DNA from: Pseudomonas sp. B21-048
Lineage (GTDB): Bacteria; Pseudomonadota; Gammaproteobacteria; Pseudomonadales; Pseudomonadaceae
DNA: 64,000 nucleotides
Direction of reading: 5' to 3'
Assembly: GCF_024748615.1 (NCBI RefSeq)
Contig: NZ_CP087168.1
Span: 3,472,001-3,536,000 of the forward strand
In this document: one piece after another, positions 15,997 to 26,800 of the stretch
How positions within the stretch are numbered: the first letter of the stretch is position 1
Layout of the letters: every line of letters starts with the position of its first letter
Made by a program: the position numbers and the translations under genes
The notes under the pieces: model-generated
Seen by the model: the letters and a program-made list of their open reading frames with translations, nothing else
Database searches by the model: none
Told to the model about the DNA's origin: nothing

Positions 15997-17754
15997 ATGG
16001 TCTGGCAGCAAATCTACGACCCCTTTGGCAACCCGTTGCTATCAACCATCATGGCGGCGGTGCCGGTGGTGGTGATGCTGGTCTCCCTGGCGTTTTTCCA
16101 CATCAAGGCGCACCTGGCGGCGTTGTTGGCCTTGGGCTCGGCCTTGCTGATTGCGATTTTCGCCTTCGGTATGCCGGCGAACATGGCGGGCTCGGCCGCG
16201 CTTTACGGTGCCGCCAACGGTCTGCTGCCAATCGGCTGGATCGTGCTTAACATCATTTTCCTGCATCGGCTGACCACCGAAAACGGCTCGTTCAAAGTGC
16301 TGCAGGATTCACTGGCGCGCATCACTGACGATCGACGTCTGCAACTGCTGCTGATTGCCTTCTGCTTCGGTGCTTTCTTCGAAGGCGCCGCCGGTTTCGG
16401 CACCCCCGTGGCGGTGACCGGGGCCATTCTGATCGGGCTGGGCTTCTCGCCCCTGGCCGCGTCTGGCCTGGCACTGATCGCCAATACCGCGCCCGTGGCG
16501 TTCGGTGCCCTGGGCACGCCCATCATCACCTTGGCCAAAGTGACCGGGCTGGATGAAATGGAGCTGTCGATGATGGTCGGCCGGCAACTGCCGTTTTTCT
16601 CGGTGATCGTGCCGTTCTGGCTGATCTGGGCCTTCGCCGGCTGGCGCAAGATGCTGGAAATCTGGCCGGCGATTCTGGTCGCGGGAGTCAGCTTCGCCAT
16701 ACCGCAGTTCCTCGTGTCCAACTACCACGGGCCGATGCTGGTGGATGTAATCGCCGCGCTGATTTCCATGGCCTGCCTGACCGGTTTCCTCAAGGTCTGG
16801 AAGCCGGCCACTGTGCATACCTCCGCTGCCTTGTCAGGCCGCGCCGACACCTCCAGGGTGGATGCGGACCCGGACGAACAACCCAGCGCGACCTTTGCCA
16901 GCGATGCAAAACCCGCAGTGATGCGCGCATGGATGCCGTGGATCATCCTCACGGTCTTCGTGTTTGCCTGGGGCACTCAAAGCTTCAAGAACCTGTTCGA
17001 TACCCGCCCGGCGATAGATCCGCTAACCAGCTCGGCCAAGCTCGATCCTCAGGGCAAGCCAATGCGCGAGGCAAACCCGATCTTTGCCCCGACCTTGACC
17101 TTCACCACCATTCACCAACAGATCGAGAAGGTCCCGCCCGTGGTGCCCGTGGCTAAAACCGAGGACGCGGTCTACAAGTTCAACTGGTTCACCAGCACCG
17201 GCAGCGGCATCTTGCTGGCGGCGATCCTCGGCGGGCTGCTGATGGGTTATTCCATCCCGCAGCTGCTGCACCATTACCTGCGAACGATATGGGTGGTGCG
17301 CTACTCGCTCATCACCATTGTGGCCATGCTTGCCCTGGGCTTCCTGACCCGCTACTCGGGCCTCGACGCCACGATGGGTCTGGCCTTCGCCGCAACGGGC
17401 ATTTTCTACCCCATGTTCGGCACGCTGCTCGGCTGGCTCGGCGTTGCCCTGACCGGCTCGGACACGGCCTCCAACGTGCTGTTCGGCGGCTTGCAACGGG
17501 TAACGGCCGAGCAATTGGGCCTGAGCCCGGTATTGATGGCCGCGGCCAACAGTTCCGGTGGGGTCATGGGCAAGATGGTCGACGCCCAGTCGATCGTGGT
17601 CGCGTCCACCGCCACTCGCTGGTACGGCCATGAAGGGGAAATCCTGCGCTACGTGTTTTTCCATTCCGTGGTGCTGGCGATTCTGGTCGGCGGGCTAGTG
17701 ACGTTGCAGGCGTATGTGGCGCCGTTCAGCCATATGGTGGTGGTCGGGCATTGA
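15997..17754 (+). CDS. lldP: L-lactate permease (585 aa)
   Basis: A polytopic inner-membrane protein of the LctP family that imports L- and D-lactate and glycolate with protons. The signatures are the N-terminal MVWQQIYDPFGNPLLSTIMA, the highly conserved AFCFGAFFEGAAGFGTPVAV, the ANTAPVAFGALGTPI loop, and the C-terminal GSDTASNVLFGGLQ and NSSGGVMGKMVDAQSIVVA. The length is about normal for the family, with an unusually long cytoplasmic loop (residues about 270-305). No lactate dehydrogenase gene is adjacent, unlike typical lld operons. Confidence 0.92.
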   Translation: MVWQQIYDPFGNPLLSTIMAAVPVVVMLVSLAFFHIKAHLAALLALGSALLIAIFAFGMPANMAGSAALYGAANGLLPIGWIVLNIIFLHRLTTENGSFKVLQDSLARITDDRRLQLLLIAFCFGAFFEGAAGFGTPVAVTGAILIGLGFSPLAASGLALIANTAPVAFGALGTPIITLAKVTGLDEMELSMMVGRQLPFFSVIVPFWLIWAFAGWRKMLEIWPAILVAGVSFAIPQFLVSNYHGPMLVDVIAALISMACLTGFLKVWKPATVHTSAALSGRADTSRVDADPDEQPSATFASDAKPAVMRAWMPWIILTVFVFAWGTQSFKNLFDTRPAIDPLTSSAKLDPQGKPMREANPIFAPTLTFTTIHQQIEKVPPVVPVAKTEDAVYKFNWFTSTGSGILLAAILGGLLMGYSIPQLLHHYLRTIWVVRYSLITIVAMLALGFLTRYSGLDATMGLAFAATGIFYPMFGTLLGWLGVALTGSDTASNVLFGGLQRVTAEQLGLSPVLMAAANSSGGVMGKMVDAQSIVVASTATRWYGHEGEILRYVFFHSVVLAILVGGLVTLQAYVAPFSHMVVVGH

Positions 17755-17777
17755 TCGAGGCGAATGCTGTCAACCAT

Positions 17778-17800
17778 GGCCCGGGGGCACAGCCCGGGCC
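17778..17800. terminator. GC-rich hairpin after lldP
   Basis: A perfect eight-base stem GGCCCGGG/CCCGGGCC with a seven-base loop lies 24 bases after the lldP stop. There is no T tract, so it may be a weak terminator or an mRNA-stabilising hairpin. Confidence 0.5.
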
Positions 17801-17958
17801 GTTCACATCAGGCCGAAACTTGCTCATAGCAACAGTAGGCTAAGCTTTCAGCAGCTCATTGCTCACGATGCTCGATTCTGCAGGTTTTGGTTTTTTCTGG
17901 AGAGCGTCTGCAACAGCTATTTCAGACAGGCCCAAACTTTTCACGCAGGACTGACGTG

Positions 17959-19332
17959 ATGACCGAGCCCCTCCTCAGCTTTGATGCACTCAAGCGCGCC
18001 GCTGCCGCAGGCGAGATCGATACCGTGTTGGTCTGCATGGTCGACATGCAAGGACGATTGGTCGGCAAGCGATTCCAGGTCGAGTTTTTTATCGACAGCG
18101 GCCATGAAGAAACCCACTGCTGCAATTACCTGCTGGCCGACGACATCGACATGGAGCCCGTGCCGGGTTACGCCGCGGCCAGCTGGAGCAAAGGCTATGG
18201 CGACTTTGTCCTGAAACCCGACATGGCCACACTGCGTCGCGTGCCTTGGCTGGAATGCACGGCGCTGGTGCTCTGCGACGTGCTCGATCATCACCACCGA
18301 AGGGATCTGCCGCACAGCCCGCGGGCGATTCTGAAAAAGCAGGTCGAGCGCCTGCGCGAACGTGGCTATACCGGCATGTTCGCCTCGGAGCTGGAGTTTT
18401 ATCTGTTCGACGAGAGCTATGAGGCAATCCACGAGCGCAACTACCACAAGCCGAAGACCGCCGGCCATTACATCGAGGATTACAACATCCTCCAGACCAC
18501 CCGCGAGGAGCCGGTACTGCGGGCGATTCGCAAACACCTGCAGGCCTGCGGCATTCCGGTGGAAAACTCCAAGGGTGAATGGGGGCCGGGGCAGGAAGAG
18601 ATCAACATCCGTTATGCCGACGCCCTGACCATGGCCGATCACCACGTGATCATCAAACACGCCTGCAAAGAGATCGCGCAATTGCAGGGCAAGGCGATCA
18701 CGTTCATGGCCAAGTGGCGCTATGACGCCGCTGGCTCCAGCAGCCATGTGCACAATTCGCTGTGGGACAAGAATGGTAAAAAATCACTTTTCTTCGATCC
18801 CAAGGCGGAGTTTGGCATGTCGAAGCTGATGCGCTCCTGGGTGGCCGGGCAGCTCAAATACGCCAACGACATCACCTGTTTTCTCGCGCCCTACATCAAT
18901 TCGTACAAGCGCTTCCAGGCCGGCACTTTCGCGCCGACGCGGGCCGTATGGAGCCGGGACAATCGCACCGCAGGCTTTCGCTTGTGCGCGGAAGGCAGCA
19001 AGGCCATCCGCATCGAATGTCGCATCGGTGGCGCCGACCTCAACCCCTATCTGGCCTTCGCCGCGTTGATCGCCGCGGGCCTTGCCGGTATCGACGAGAA
19101 ACTCAGCCTGGCGCCGCCCTTCGAGGGCGACGCTTACGTCGACGAGCACTTGCCTGAAGTGTCGAAAACCCTGCGCGAAGCCTGCGCCGCGCTCAAGGCG
19201 TCGAGCATGTTGCGCGAAGCGTTCGGCGATGAAGTGATCGACCACTACGTGCACACCGCCGAATGGGAGCAGAAAGAGTACGACCGGCGAATCACCGACT
19301 GGGAACTGCAGCGCGGCTTCGAGCGCTATTGA
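17959..19332 (+). CDS. Glutamine synthetase-family gamma-glutamylamide ligase (457 aa)
   Basis: The glutamine synthetase fold is evident: N-terminal beta-grasp (VLVCMVDMQGRLVGKRF), metal-binding Glu in MFASELEFYLFDESY, GEWGPGQEEINIRYADAL, SSHVHNSLWDKNGKK, and the C-terminal NRTAGFRLC and RIECRIGGADLNPYLAFAA. This is a PuuA/GlnA4-like member that joins glutamate to an amine using ATP, rather than the housekeeping enzyme. Start at ATG 17959 with AGGA upstream. It leads an operon with an aldehyde dehydrogenase, an iron alcohol dehydrogenase and a permease, suggesting gamma-glutamyl protection of an amine or amino alcohol. Substrate not established. Confidence 0.87.
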   Translation: MTEPLLSFDALKRAAAAGEIDTVLVCMVDMQGRLVGKRFQVEFFIDSGHEETHCCNYLLADDIDMEPVPGYAAASWSKGYGDFVLKPDMATLRRVPWLECTALVLCDVLDHHHRRDLPHSPRAILKKQVERLRERGYTGMFASELEFYLFDESYEAIHERNYHKPKTAGHYIEDYNILQTTREEPVLRAIRKHLQACGIPVENSKGEWGPGQEEINIRYADALTMADHHVIIKHACKEIAQLQGKAITFMAKWRYDAAGSSSHVHNSLWDKNGKKSLFFDPKAEFGMSKLMRSWVAGQLKYANDITCFLAPYINSYKRFQAGTFAPTRAVWSRDNRTAGFRLCAEGSKAIRIECRIGGADLNPYLAFAALIAAGLAGIDEKLSLAPPFEGDAYVDEHLPEVSKTLREACAALKASSMLREAFGDEVIDHYVHTAEWEQKEYDRRITDWELQRGFERY

Positions 19333-19341
19333 GCACACACC

Positions 19342-20733
19342 ATGACTGAGATCGTTCAACTCATCTCCCCGGTCGATGGCCGGGTCTACGCCGAACGCCG
19401 CCGTGCCGATGCGGCGCAGCTCGAACAGGCTCTGGCGGCGGCCGCAGCCGCCCAGGCGCAATGGAAGCGCCGCCCATTGAGTGAACGCGCCGCATTGTGC
19501 AATGCCGCCGTGGACGCGATGCTCGCGATGAAAGACGAGATCGTGCCGGAACTGGCCTGGCAGATGGGCCGCCCGGTACGCTTCGGTGCCGGCGAACTGC
19601 GCGGTTTTGAAGAACGTGCGCGGCACATGATCGCCATTGCGCCTGAAGCGTTGGCAGCCATTGAACCTGCGCCTGTCGCCGGTTTTCGGCGCTGTATCAA
19701 ACGTGAACCGCTGGGTACGGTGCTGGTCGTCGCGCCGTGGAATTACCCCTATCTGACGGCGGTGAATACGATCATTCCGGCGCTGATGGCGGGCAACAGC
19801 GTGATTCTCAAACACGCCACGCAAACGCTGCTGGTGGGCGAACGGTTCGCCGAGGCGTTTCGCCGCGCCCATCTGCCCGAAGGCCTGTTCCACAACTTGC
19901 TGCTCGATCATAAACAGACCGCCGCGATCATCGCTTCAGGACGCGTGCAGCAGGTGAACTTCACCGGTTCAGTCGATGCCGGCAAGGCCATGGAAAGCGC
20001 CGCCACTGGATGCTTCCTCGGCGTGGGCCTGGAGCTTGGCGGCAAAGACCCCGCCTACGTCCGGGCAGATGCCAACCTTGAACATGTGGTAGAAAACCTG
20101 GTGGACGGCAGTTTCTTCAACTCCGGGCAAAGCTGTTGCGCCGTCGAACGTATCTATGTCGATGAAAAAATCTACCCGGCCTTTGTCGAGCGCTTCGTCG
20201 CCTTGACCCGCCAATATGTACTCGGCAACCCACTGGACGAAGCCACCACCCTCGGCCCGCTGATCACTCCGAGCGCCGCTGAATTCGTTCGCGGGCAGAT
20301 CGCCGATGCGCTGGCACAAGGGGCCAGGGCGTTGATCGATCCAAAGGACTTTCCTGCTGATGCGCCAGGCAGCGCCTACCTCGCGCCGCAGGTATTGGTG
20401 GACGTCACTCACCAAATGTCAGTGATGCGCGAGGAAAGCTTTGGCCCGGTGGTCGGCATCATGCCGGTGGCCAGCGACGACGAAGCCATCGCCTTGATGA
20501 ACGACAGTGAGTTCGGGCTCAGCGCTTCTATCTGGACGCAAGACCTCGGCGCCGCCGAACGCATCGGCGACGAGATCGCCACCGGCACCGTGTTCATGAA
20601 CCGCTGCGATTATCTGGACCCGGCCCTGGCCTGGACCGGGGTGAAAAACAGCGGGCGCGGCGTAACGCTGTCGCGTCTTGGCTATGAACACCTGACCCGC
20701 GCGAAATCCTTCCATCTGCGCCACGAGATCTGA
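19342..20733 (+). CDS. NAD(P)-dependent aldehyde dehydrogenase (463 aa)
   Basis: An aldehyde dehydrogenase with all key elements: the catalytic Asn in LVVAPWNYPY, the cofactor loop VNFTGSVDAGKAM, general-base Glu in GLELGGKDPAYV and catalytic Cys in FFNSGQSCCAVERIYVDE. The C-terminal PFGP-equivalent reads ESFGPVVGIMPV. It lies 9 bases after the ligase and 3 before the alcohol dehydrogenase gene. In a gamma-glutamylation route it would oxidise gamma-glutamyl aminoaldehyde to the acid. Confidence 0.9.
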   Translation: MTEIVQLISPVDGRVYAERRRADAAQLEQALAAAAAAQAQWKRRPLSERAALCNAAVDAMLAMKDEIVPELAWQMGRPVRFGAGELRGFEERARHMIAIAPEALAAIEPAPVAGFRRCIKREPLGTVLVVAPWNYPYLTAVNTIIPALMAGNSVILKHATQTLLVGERFAEAFRRAHLPEGLFHNLLLDHKQTAAIIASGRVQQVNFTGSVDAGKAMESAATGCFLGVGLELGGKDPAYVRADANLEHVVENLVDGSFFNSGQSCCAVERIYVDEKIYPAFVERFVALTRQYVLGNPLDEATTLGPLITPSAAEFVRGQIADALAQGARALIDPKDFPADAPGSAYLAPQVLVDVTHQMSVMREESFGPVVGIMPVASDDEAIALMNDSEFGLSASIWTQDLGAAERIGDEIATGTVFMNRCDYLDPALAWTGVKNSGRGVTLSRLGYEHLTRAKSFHLRHEI

Positions 20734-20736
20734 GCC

Positions 20737-21897
20737 ATGAGCCTGACCGCGAACTGGAACTACCCCACGAGCATCCGCTTTGGCGTCGGCCGCATCGCCG
20801 AATTGGCCGAGGTCTGCCGCAGCCAAGGGATCCAGCGACCGTTGCTGGTCACCGACAGCGGCCTGGCGCGTGCCCCGATCACCACGGCGGCGCTGGAATC
20901 CTTGCGCGCTGCTGGCCTCGGTGTCGCGCTGTTTTGCGACCTCAAGCCCAATCCCATTGAAGCCAATCTGGCAGGAGGACTCGACGCCTGGCGCGCCGGC
21001 AAACACGATGGCGTGGTCGCCTTTGGCGGTGGCAGTGGCCTGGACATGGGCAAGCTCATCGCGTTCATGAGCGGCCAGACCCGACCGGTCTGGGATTTCG
21101 AAGACATCGGCGACTACTGGACACGCGCCAACGAAAGCAGCATCGCCCCGGTCATTGCGGTGCCGACCACCGCGGGCACTGGTTCCGAGGTGGGCCGTGC
21201 GGCGGTGATCATCGACGAACGTAAGCACACCAAACGCATCATCTTCCACCCGAAGATGATGCCGCGGGTGGTCATCAGCGACCCGGCCCTCACCATCGGC
21301 ATGCCGGCAAAAGTCACCGCCGGCACCGGCATGGATGCGTTTGCCCATTGCCTGGAATCGTACTGCGCTCCCGGTTTTCATCCGATGGCCGAAGGCATTG
21401 CGGTGGAAGGCATGCGACTGGTGGCCAATGCGCTGGTACGCGCCGTACACACCCCCTCCGACCTCGACGCGCGCGCGCAAATGCTGGCGGCTGCGGCGAT
21501 GGGCGCTACCGCTTTCCAGAAAGGTCTGGGTGGCATGCACGCACTCGCGCATCCGGTGGGCGCCCTGTACGACACCCACCACGGCATGACCAATGCCACT
21601 TTCATGCCCTACGTGTTGAAGTTCAATCGCCCGGCCATCGAAGAACGCATCACCCGCCTGGCAGCTTATTTGCGTCTGCCCTCCCCGGGCTTCGACAGCT
21701 TTCTGGCCTTCGTCCTCAAGCTGCGCAAAGACATCGGCGTGCCGCATACGCTGTTTGAACTGGGGGTGGATGACAAGCAGGCCGATTTGATCGCGGACAT
21801 GGCGATTGTCGACCCCTGCGCCGGTGGCAACCCGTTGCCGTTGACACGAACTGGCGCGGCAGAAATTTTCGACGCGGCGTTTCACGGCCGCCTTTAA
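20737..21897 (+). CDS. Iron-containing alcohol dehydrogenase (386 aa)
   Basis: A group III (iron-dependent) alcohol dehydrogenase. The nucleotide-binding glycine motif is VVAFGGGSGLDMGK and the substrate/cofactor loop is AVPTTAGTGSEVGRAAVI. Metal ligands appear in GMDAFAHCLESY and HALAHPVGALYDTHHG. It follows the aldehyde dehydrogenase by 3 bases. In this operon it most likely oxidises a hydroxyl-bearing gamma-glutamylated compound, such as gamma-glutamylethanolamide, to the aldehyde taken up by its neighbour. That substrate is inferred from context only. Confidence 0.9.
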   Translation: MSLTANWNYPTSIRFGVGRIAELAEVCRSQGIQRPLLVTDSGLARAPITTAALESLRAAGLGVALFCDLKPNPIEANLAGGLDAWRAGKHDGVVAFGGGSGLDMGKLIAFMSGQTRPVWDFEDIGDYWTRANESSIAPVIAVPTTAGTGSEVGRAAVIIDERKHTKRIIFHPKMMPRVVISDPALTIGMPAKVTAGTGMDAFAHCLESYCAPGFHPMAEGIAVEGMRLVANALVRAVHTPSDLDARAQMLAAAAMGATAFQKGLGGMHALAHPVGALYDTHHGMTNATFMPYVLKFNRPAIEERITRLAAYLRLPSPGFDSFLAFVLKLRKDIGVPHTLFELGVDDKQADLIADMAIVDPCAGGNPLPLTRTGAAEIFDAAFHGRL

Positions 21898-22002
21898 GCG
21901 GGTTAGAGGCAGGAGCAGTACGACAGGGGGTTGAAGACAAACCCATTCGGCAACGCACCACGCGGATGGATGTGGATCAAAACCTGAACAAGAGCACACG
22001 TT

Positions 22003-23568
22003 ATGAGTCCAGTAAGCCAACCCGGCGCCACCGCGCCACAAGACGACGACCTCAAGGTGTTGCACAACATGGGCTATGCCCAGCAACTCTCGCGACGCAT
22101 GGGCGTTTTCTCCAACTTTGCCATTTCCTTTTCGATCATCTGCATCCTCTCGGGCGGCATCAACTCGCTGGCACAAGGCACCTCGGGTGCGGGCGGTGCA
22201 GCCATCGGTATCGGCTGGCCACTCGGCTGCCTGATCTCCGGGGTTTTCGCCATGGCCATGGCGCAGATTTCCTCGGCCTATCCCACCGCTGGCGGCCTCT
22301 ATCACTGGGGCTCGATTCTCGGTAACCGCTTCACCGGCTGGCTGACGGCCTGGTTCAACCTGTTGGGGCTGATCACGGTGCTCGGCGCGATCAACGTCGG
22401 TACCTATTACTTCTTTTTCGGTGCCTTCGGACCGGCCCTGGGAATGGAAGACACCATCACCACACGGATCACTTTCCTGGCGATCCTGACTGGCCTCCAG
22501 GCTTTGTGTAACCACTTCGGCATCGGCCTGACGGCAAAGCTCACCGACTTCTCGGGCTACCTGATCTTCGCCACGGCGCTCGCGCTGACCATCGTCTGCC
22601 TGATCGCCGCGCCCAGCTATGAGTTCGTCCGGCTGGTGACCTTCAGCAACTATTCCGGTGAGGCCGGCGGCAACGTCTGGCCACAGGTGTCGAACGGCTG
22701 GATTTTCATGCTCGGCCTGCTCTTGCCGATCTACACCATCACCGGCTATGACGCCTCGGCGCATACGTCCGAAGAAACCCATCAGGCATCCGTGTCGGTA
22801 CCGGTCGGGATGGTCAGCTCGGTGGCCTGGTCGTTGCTGTTCGGCTGGGTCATGCTCTGCTCGTTTGTACTGATGCTGCCGAGCATGGACGAAGCGGCGA
22901 AGCAGGGTTGGAATGTGTTCTTCTGGGCGATGGACACTCAGGTAAACCCGGCGATCAAGATGGCGCTTTACCTGGCGATTTTCATCTCGCAGGTGCTCTG
23001 CGGGCTGGCGACCGTGACCTCGGTTTCGCGCATGATTTTCGCGTTCTCCCGTGACGGCGGCCTGCCCTTCTCCAAAGCATTGGCCTCGGTCTCACCGACC
23101 CATCGCAGCCCCGTGCAGGCGATCTGGACCGGAGCCACGCTCGCGGTGTTGTTCGTGTGGGGATCGTCCCTGGTATCGATCGGCGAAACGCCGGTTTACA
23201 CGATCGTGGTCTCCTGCACGGTGATCTTCCTGTTCTTCTCTTTCATCATTCCCATCGTACTGGGCCTGTTTACCTACGGGACCTCGAAGTGGCCACACAT
23301 GGGGCCATGGAACATGGGGCGCGGGTTGTACTCGTTGTTCGCCATCCTCTCGATCCTCTCGATGGTGCTGATCTTTGCCATCGGCATCCAGCCACCGAAC
23401 GATTGGGCGCTGTACATCACGCTCGGTTTTCTGATTCTGACGGCGATTGTCTGGTTCGGCTTTGAAACCCGACGCTTCCAGGGCCCGCCAGTGGGCGACA
23501 TGATCATCAAGCGTCAGGCAGAAATCGCAGCGACGGAAGAGGCGTTGAACAAACAGGCTGGGAGCTGA
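22003..23568 (+). CDS. APC-superfamily amino acid/amine permease (521 aa)
   Basis: A twelve-span permease of the amino acid-choline transporter type. It has the N-terminal GYAQQLSRRMGVFSNFAISF and the AYPTAGGLYHWGSILGNRFT loop conserved in GABA-permease-like members, then GYDASAHTSEETHQASVSVP, also typical of this branch. It is the last gene of the ligase/dehydrogenase cluster (105-bp gap) and probably imports the amine or amino alcohol that the cluster degrades. The substrate is unproven. Confidence 0.88.
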   Translation: MSPVSQPGATAPQDDDLKVLHNMGYAQQLSRRMGVFSNFAISFSIICILSGGINSLAQGTSGAGGAAIGIGWPLGCLISGVFAMAMAQISSAYPTAGGLYHWGSILGNRFTGWLTAWFNLLGLITVLGAINVGTYYFFFGAFGPALGMEDTITTRITFLAILTGLQALCNHFGIGLTAKLTDFSGYLIFATALALTIVCLIAAPSYEFVRLVTFSNYSGEAGGNVWPQVSNGWIFMLGLLLPIYTITGYDASAHTSEETHQASVSVPVGMVSSVAWSLLFGWVMLCSFVLMLPSMDEAAKQGWNVFFWAMDTQVNPAIKMALYLAIFISQVLCGLATVTSVSRMIFAFSRDGGLPFSKALASVSPTHRSPVQAIWTGATLAVLFVWGSSLVSIGETPVYTIVVSCTVIFLFFSFIIPIVLGLFTYGTSKWPHMGPWNMGRGLYSLFAILSILSMVLIFAIGIQPPNDWALYITLGFLILTAIVWFGFETRRFQGPPVGDMIIKRQAEIAATEEALNKQAGS

Positions 23569-23639
23569 TTGCGACAACCATGAACAGCGGGGCATTGAGC
23601 GCCCAGCTGTTCATGGAATTCAATGCTCCCATCTCAGGC

Positions 23640-23760
23640 GGTTGGCGACCAAGTCTTATCCGGCGGTTCTCCTGCAGCCAGCCAAACTTGCGCTCGATGA
23701 TATTGCGCTGCCGGTACTTGGGCTTGTCGAACAGCCTGGCTAGCCAGGCGTGGGTTTACG
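23640..23760 (-). pseudogene. IS5-family transposase remnant
   Basis: The minus strand encodes LFDKPKYRQRNIIERKFGWL then QENRRI, a well-known C-terminal stretch of IS5-group DDE transposases (including the RxxIERxF motif with the final catalytic Glu). Homology stops abruptly on both sides: downstream residues no longer match and an in-frame stop precedes it. No terminal repeats were found. It marks the left edge of the island that follows. Confidence 0.75.
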
Positions 23761-23846
23761 CTTCATGGTGGGCAAAGCGCCATACAGTAGAAGCGGCCCT
23801 ATCAGCCGCTTCTACTGTGCTCCTTCGCCCAGATACACGGAGGGCG

Positions 23847-26800
23847 CTAGAAGAACATCCCTTTGGCTATATCGTTTCGAATATCACTCGTGGTTGGAAG
23901 CCCAATGAACTGCAATGCACCATTCACGGCCGCCAATGTGTCGTTGATCTCCGTGCCGGTGCTCAACGTGGTTGAGCCACCGGGCACATAGAGCACATTG
24001 GTCGTCGCCGCTGGGCTTGACCAGGAGTTCCCATTCGCAGTGGAGATATAGTAGATCCCGCCAGGAGGAACCGAAGTTTCATTGGGGCCCCCAACGTTCA
24101 TGTAGTACACATAGAGTATGCCGTCAGACACAACCGGATAGACAAACTGCGCAACCTGGGGCCATACGATTGGCATGGAGTTCGAGTTGCAGGGCGCGGT
24201 CGAAAAAATATTGACGGGACTGGACCAGCTTGCACCATCGTATTTGCTATAGCTAACCGGACGGAGATTTACCCATTCATGGTTGTTTTCCGACCATTCC
24301 GTCGTTTGTTGAATATAGAAAACGTACAGTTCACCGTTGAATACGATCGCCTGCGGCGGTGTGGCGGAATCAATACCATGGAACGTTGTCTGCGAAACCT
24401 GAAGCCCCGTTGTAGTAGTGGAGGGCGTGGTGTAGGAGACTGGCACTTGCGATTGGCTCCACTCCCCTCCGGAATAGACGCAATACTCCAGATAAGTGTT
24501 GGGCCTGTCCGATTGCGATCCCGAGCTTCCGTTTTTTTGATAGAACACGTAGGCCTGCGCGGTCGCCCCTTCGGGGGCATAGGACACCACCGAGGGCGAT
24601 TGCGTCATGAAGGGAATTGAACAGCCGGCGGGTATGATTTGGCTTGGAGCGCTCCAGCCGGACGATCCCATCATCGAGTAATAGAGCACGCCCGCAGAAT
24701 CGTTGCCCTGCCAGAAGACATACAGTTGATCCGGATCACCGGCTGAATCCAGTGGTGGCATGGAAGCCACTGAGACGTTGGACATTGTGGTGGCACCGGA
24801 AATTGTTTGCAGCCCGGACCACTCCAAACCGTATGCGCTACTGCTGGGCGCATAATACGTGCCGTCGGTCGTGACGTAGCGAATCTGGTTCGTCGAATCA
24901 GGCCAGAATACGTAGAGGAGATTGCCCGTTGCCGAGGATGAGAACGCCGTGGCCATGGGCACTGCATTCGGCAAAATCGTTGCTCCTTCCCCCGACGGGG
25001 TGATGCCGGTATTCCAGGTCCAGCACTTCGAGTCGGGTGTATGGCAGTAAAATGGTGAACCGGTGGCGTTAATCTGCCATCCATTCTTTTCTGTAAAGCC
25101 GGGTACTTGAACGCCTTGTGAGAAACACCACAAATCGTTATTGAAAATTGCGACGGATGGGCCTGTGCTGCAGTTCATGCGGCTGATCGGAGTAGCGGGC
25201 GAAAGCGTCACCGTTTCCGCGGTCGGGGAAGTAACCTGTGGGAAGATGGTGTAATAGTTGAGATCATTCTGACTGTAGAACAGGTAGATCTGGCCATTGC
25301 ACACACTGGCGATGACGCCCAGGGTGTTCACCATGGGGCATGGGCTCAGGTCAAGGGCCGCCCACGACGCACCATCGATCGTGTATTGACATTGGAGCGA
25401 ACCCTGATTGTTGTTGCCAGCTCCAACCCAAAAGACATACAGCGCGTCATTGCAAACCACGGCCGCTGGTGAACAGTTACTGGCGAGGGAACCCGGCAAT
25501 GTCTGCACACTCACCGACGCAGGATCCGTGAAAGCGCTGTAGGCGACTTCGTTACTTCCAGTGTTGTAGAAGACATAGGGCACGCCCTGCAAGGTGGCTG
25601 CCGCTGGCGAGTTGGCTACGGTAACGTAACCCCCAATTTGAGTCATATCATCGTAACCAACAACCACAGCCGTCGCCGAATGGTATCCCAGACCCGGATC
25701 TTCAGAATCGGAAGAAGGCAGTGGAATCTGCATGTAGGAAAGAGTGCCACCTACGTAGCCAGTGTCTTCTAAACTGGTGCCATTGTAGAACAGACAGATG
25801 TTTCCGTTAGCGATCGTTGCACTAGGCGCACCGATCATGGCCGGGTAGTATTCAGGCGTGCCATCTGTGTTGTAAATGGTAACAGCCCCCTCAAACAAGC
25901 TCCCTTGAGCCGTGCTCATGACCGAGCTGACGCAGTAGCCAATCTGTCCCACATTGGCGCCGCTGTTGTTGTGATACAGATAGAGCCAAGCATCGTTGTT
26001 GTCGTCCAGGTACATCATCGCGCTCACCCAGCCGTCGAGCGTCGTGACCGTTGTCGTTCCCATCGGCGACCAGAGCGAATGATCGGAATCGTAGACGCAG
26101 TAGAGCAGCTCTCCCGGATTCGAAGCCAGCTGGAAGAAGACGTTGAGCTTACCGGTATCTGACACCGCATAGGCCGAGGGTGAGTCGGTGACGAAAATGC
26201 CAGACACTGCGGCCTGCGTCCAGGTGGTGCCGTCGGCGCCCAGAGTGCAATACATCAGCGGCATACCACTGCCGGTGTCGGCGCCGGCATATACAACGAA
26301 CAGCTGACTGTTGCCGGATGAGTCAGTGACGACGCACGCTGACGGAGAACCGGACATGATGACGCTCGAGGACATCAGGCCACCTGGAATCACTTGGGTG
26401 GGCCCAGACCAGGTGCCGTTCGAGCCCGACAGGCATGAGTACCAGAGCGTGCCGCAATCACCGCCCCCTTGGTAGAAGACATAAAGGTCGCTGTTGAACA
26501 CCACCGCCGAAGGCGATCCGGAAAGCAGCGCATCACTTAGTACGAAAGGTTCACTCCATTCCATAGAACCCGCTGGCATCGGATCGGCGCACTTCGTGCA
26601 GTACAGGCCGCTGCTCTCGAAATCCTGATAGAACAGGAAAACCTGGCTGTCATAGAACGCCATGGACGGTGAACCACTTGCAATGACGCCGGGAATCGGG
26701 GTCGGCTCGCTGGGGAAGTTCCAGCCAACTGGCCCTCCGCCACTCGCAAACATGCCTTGCGATGAATTGAAGGCCACGATCGCCCCTGAGGGAATGCCGG

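Noticed and set aside
20419-22782. Very long minus-strand open frame (787 codons)
   Set aside because: It runs antisense through the aldehyde dehydrogenase, alcohol dehydrogenase and permease genes. High GC makes such frames common, and the product has no recognisable domain.
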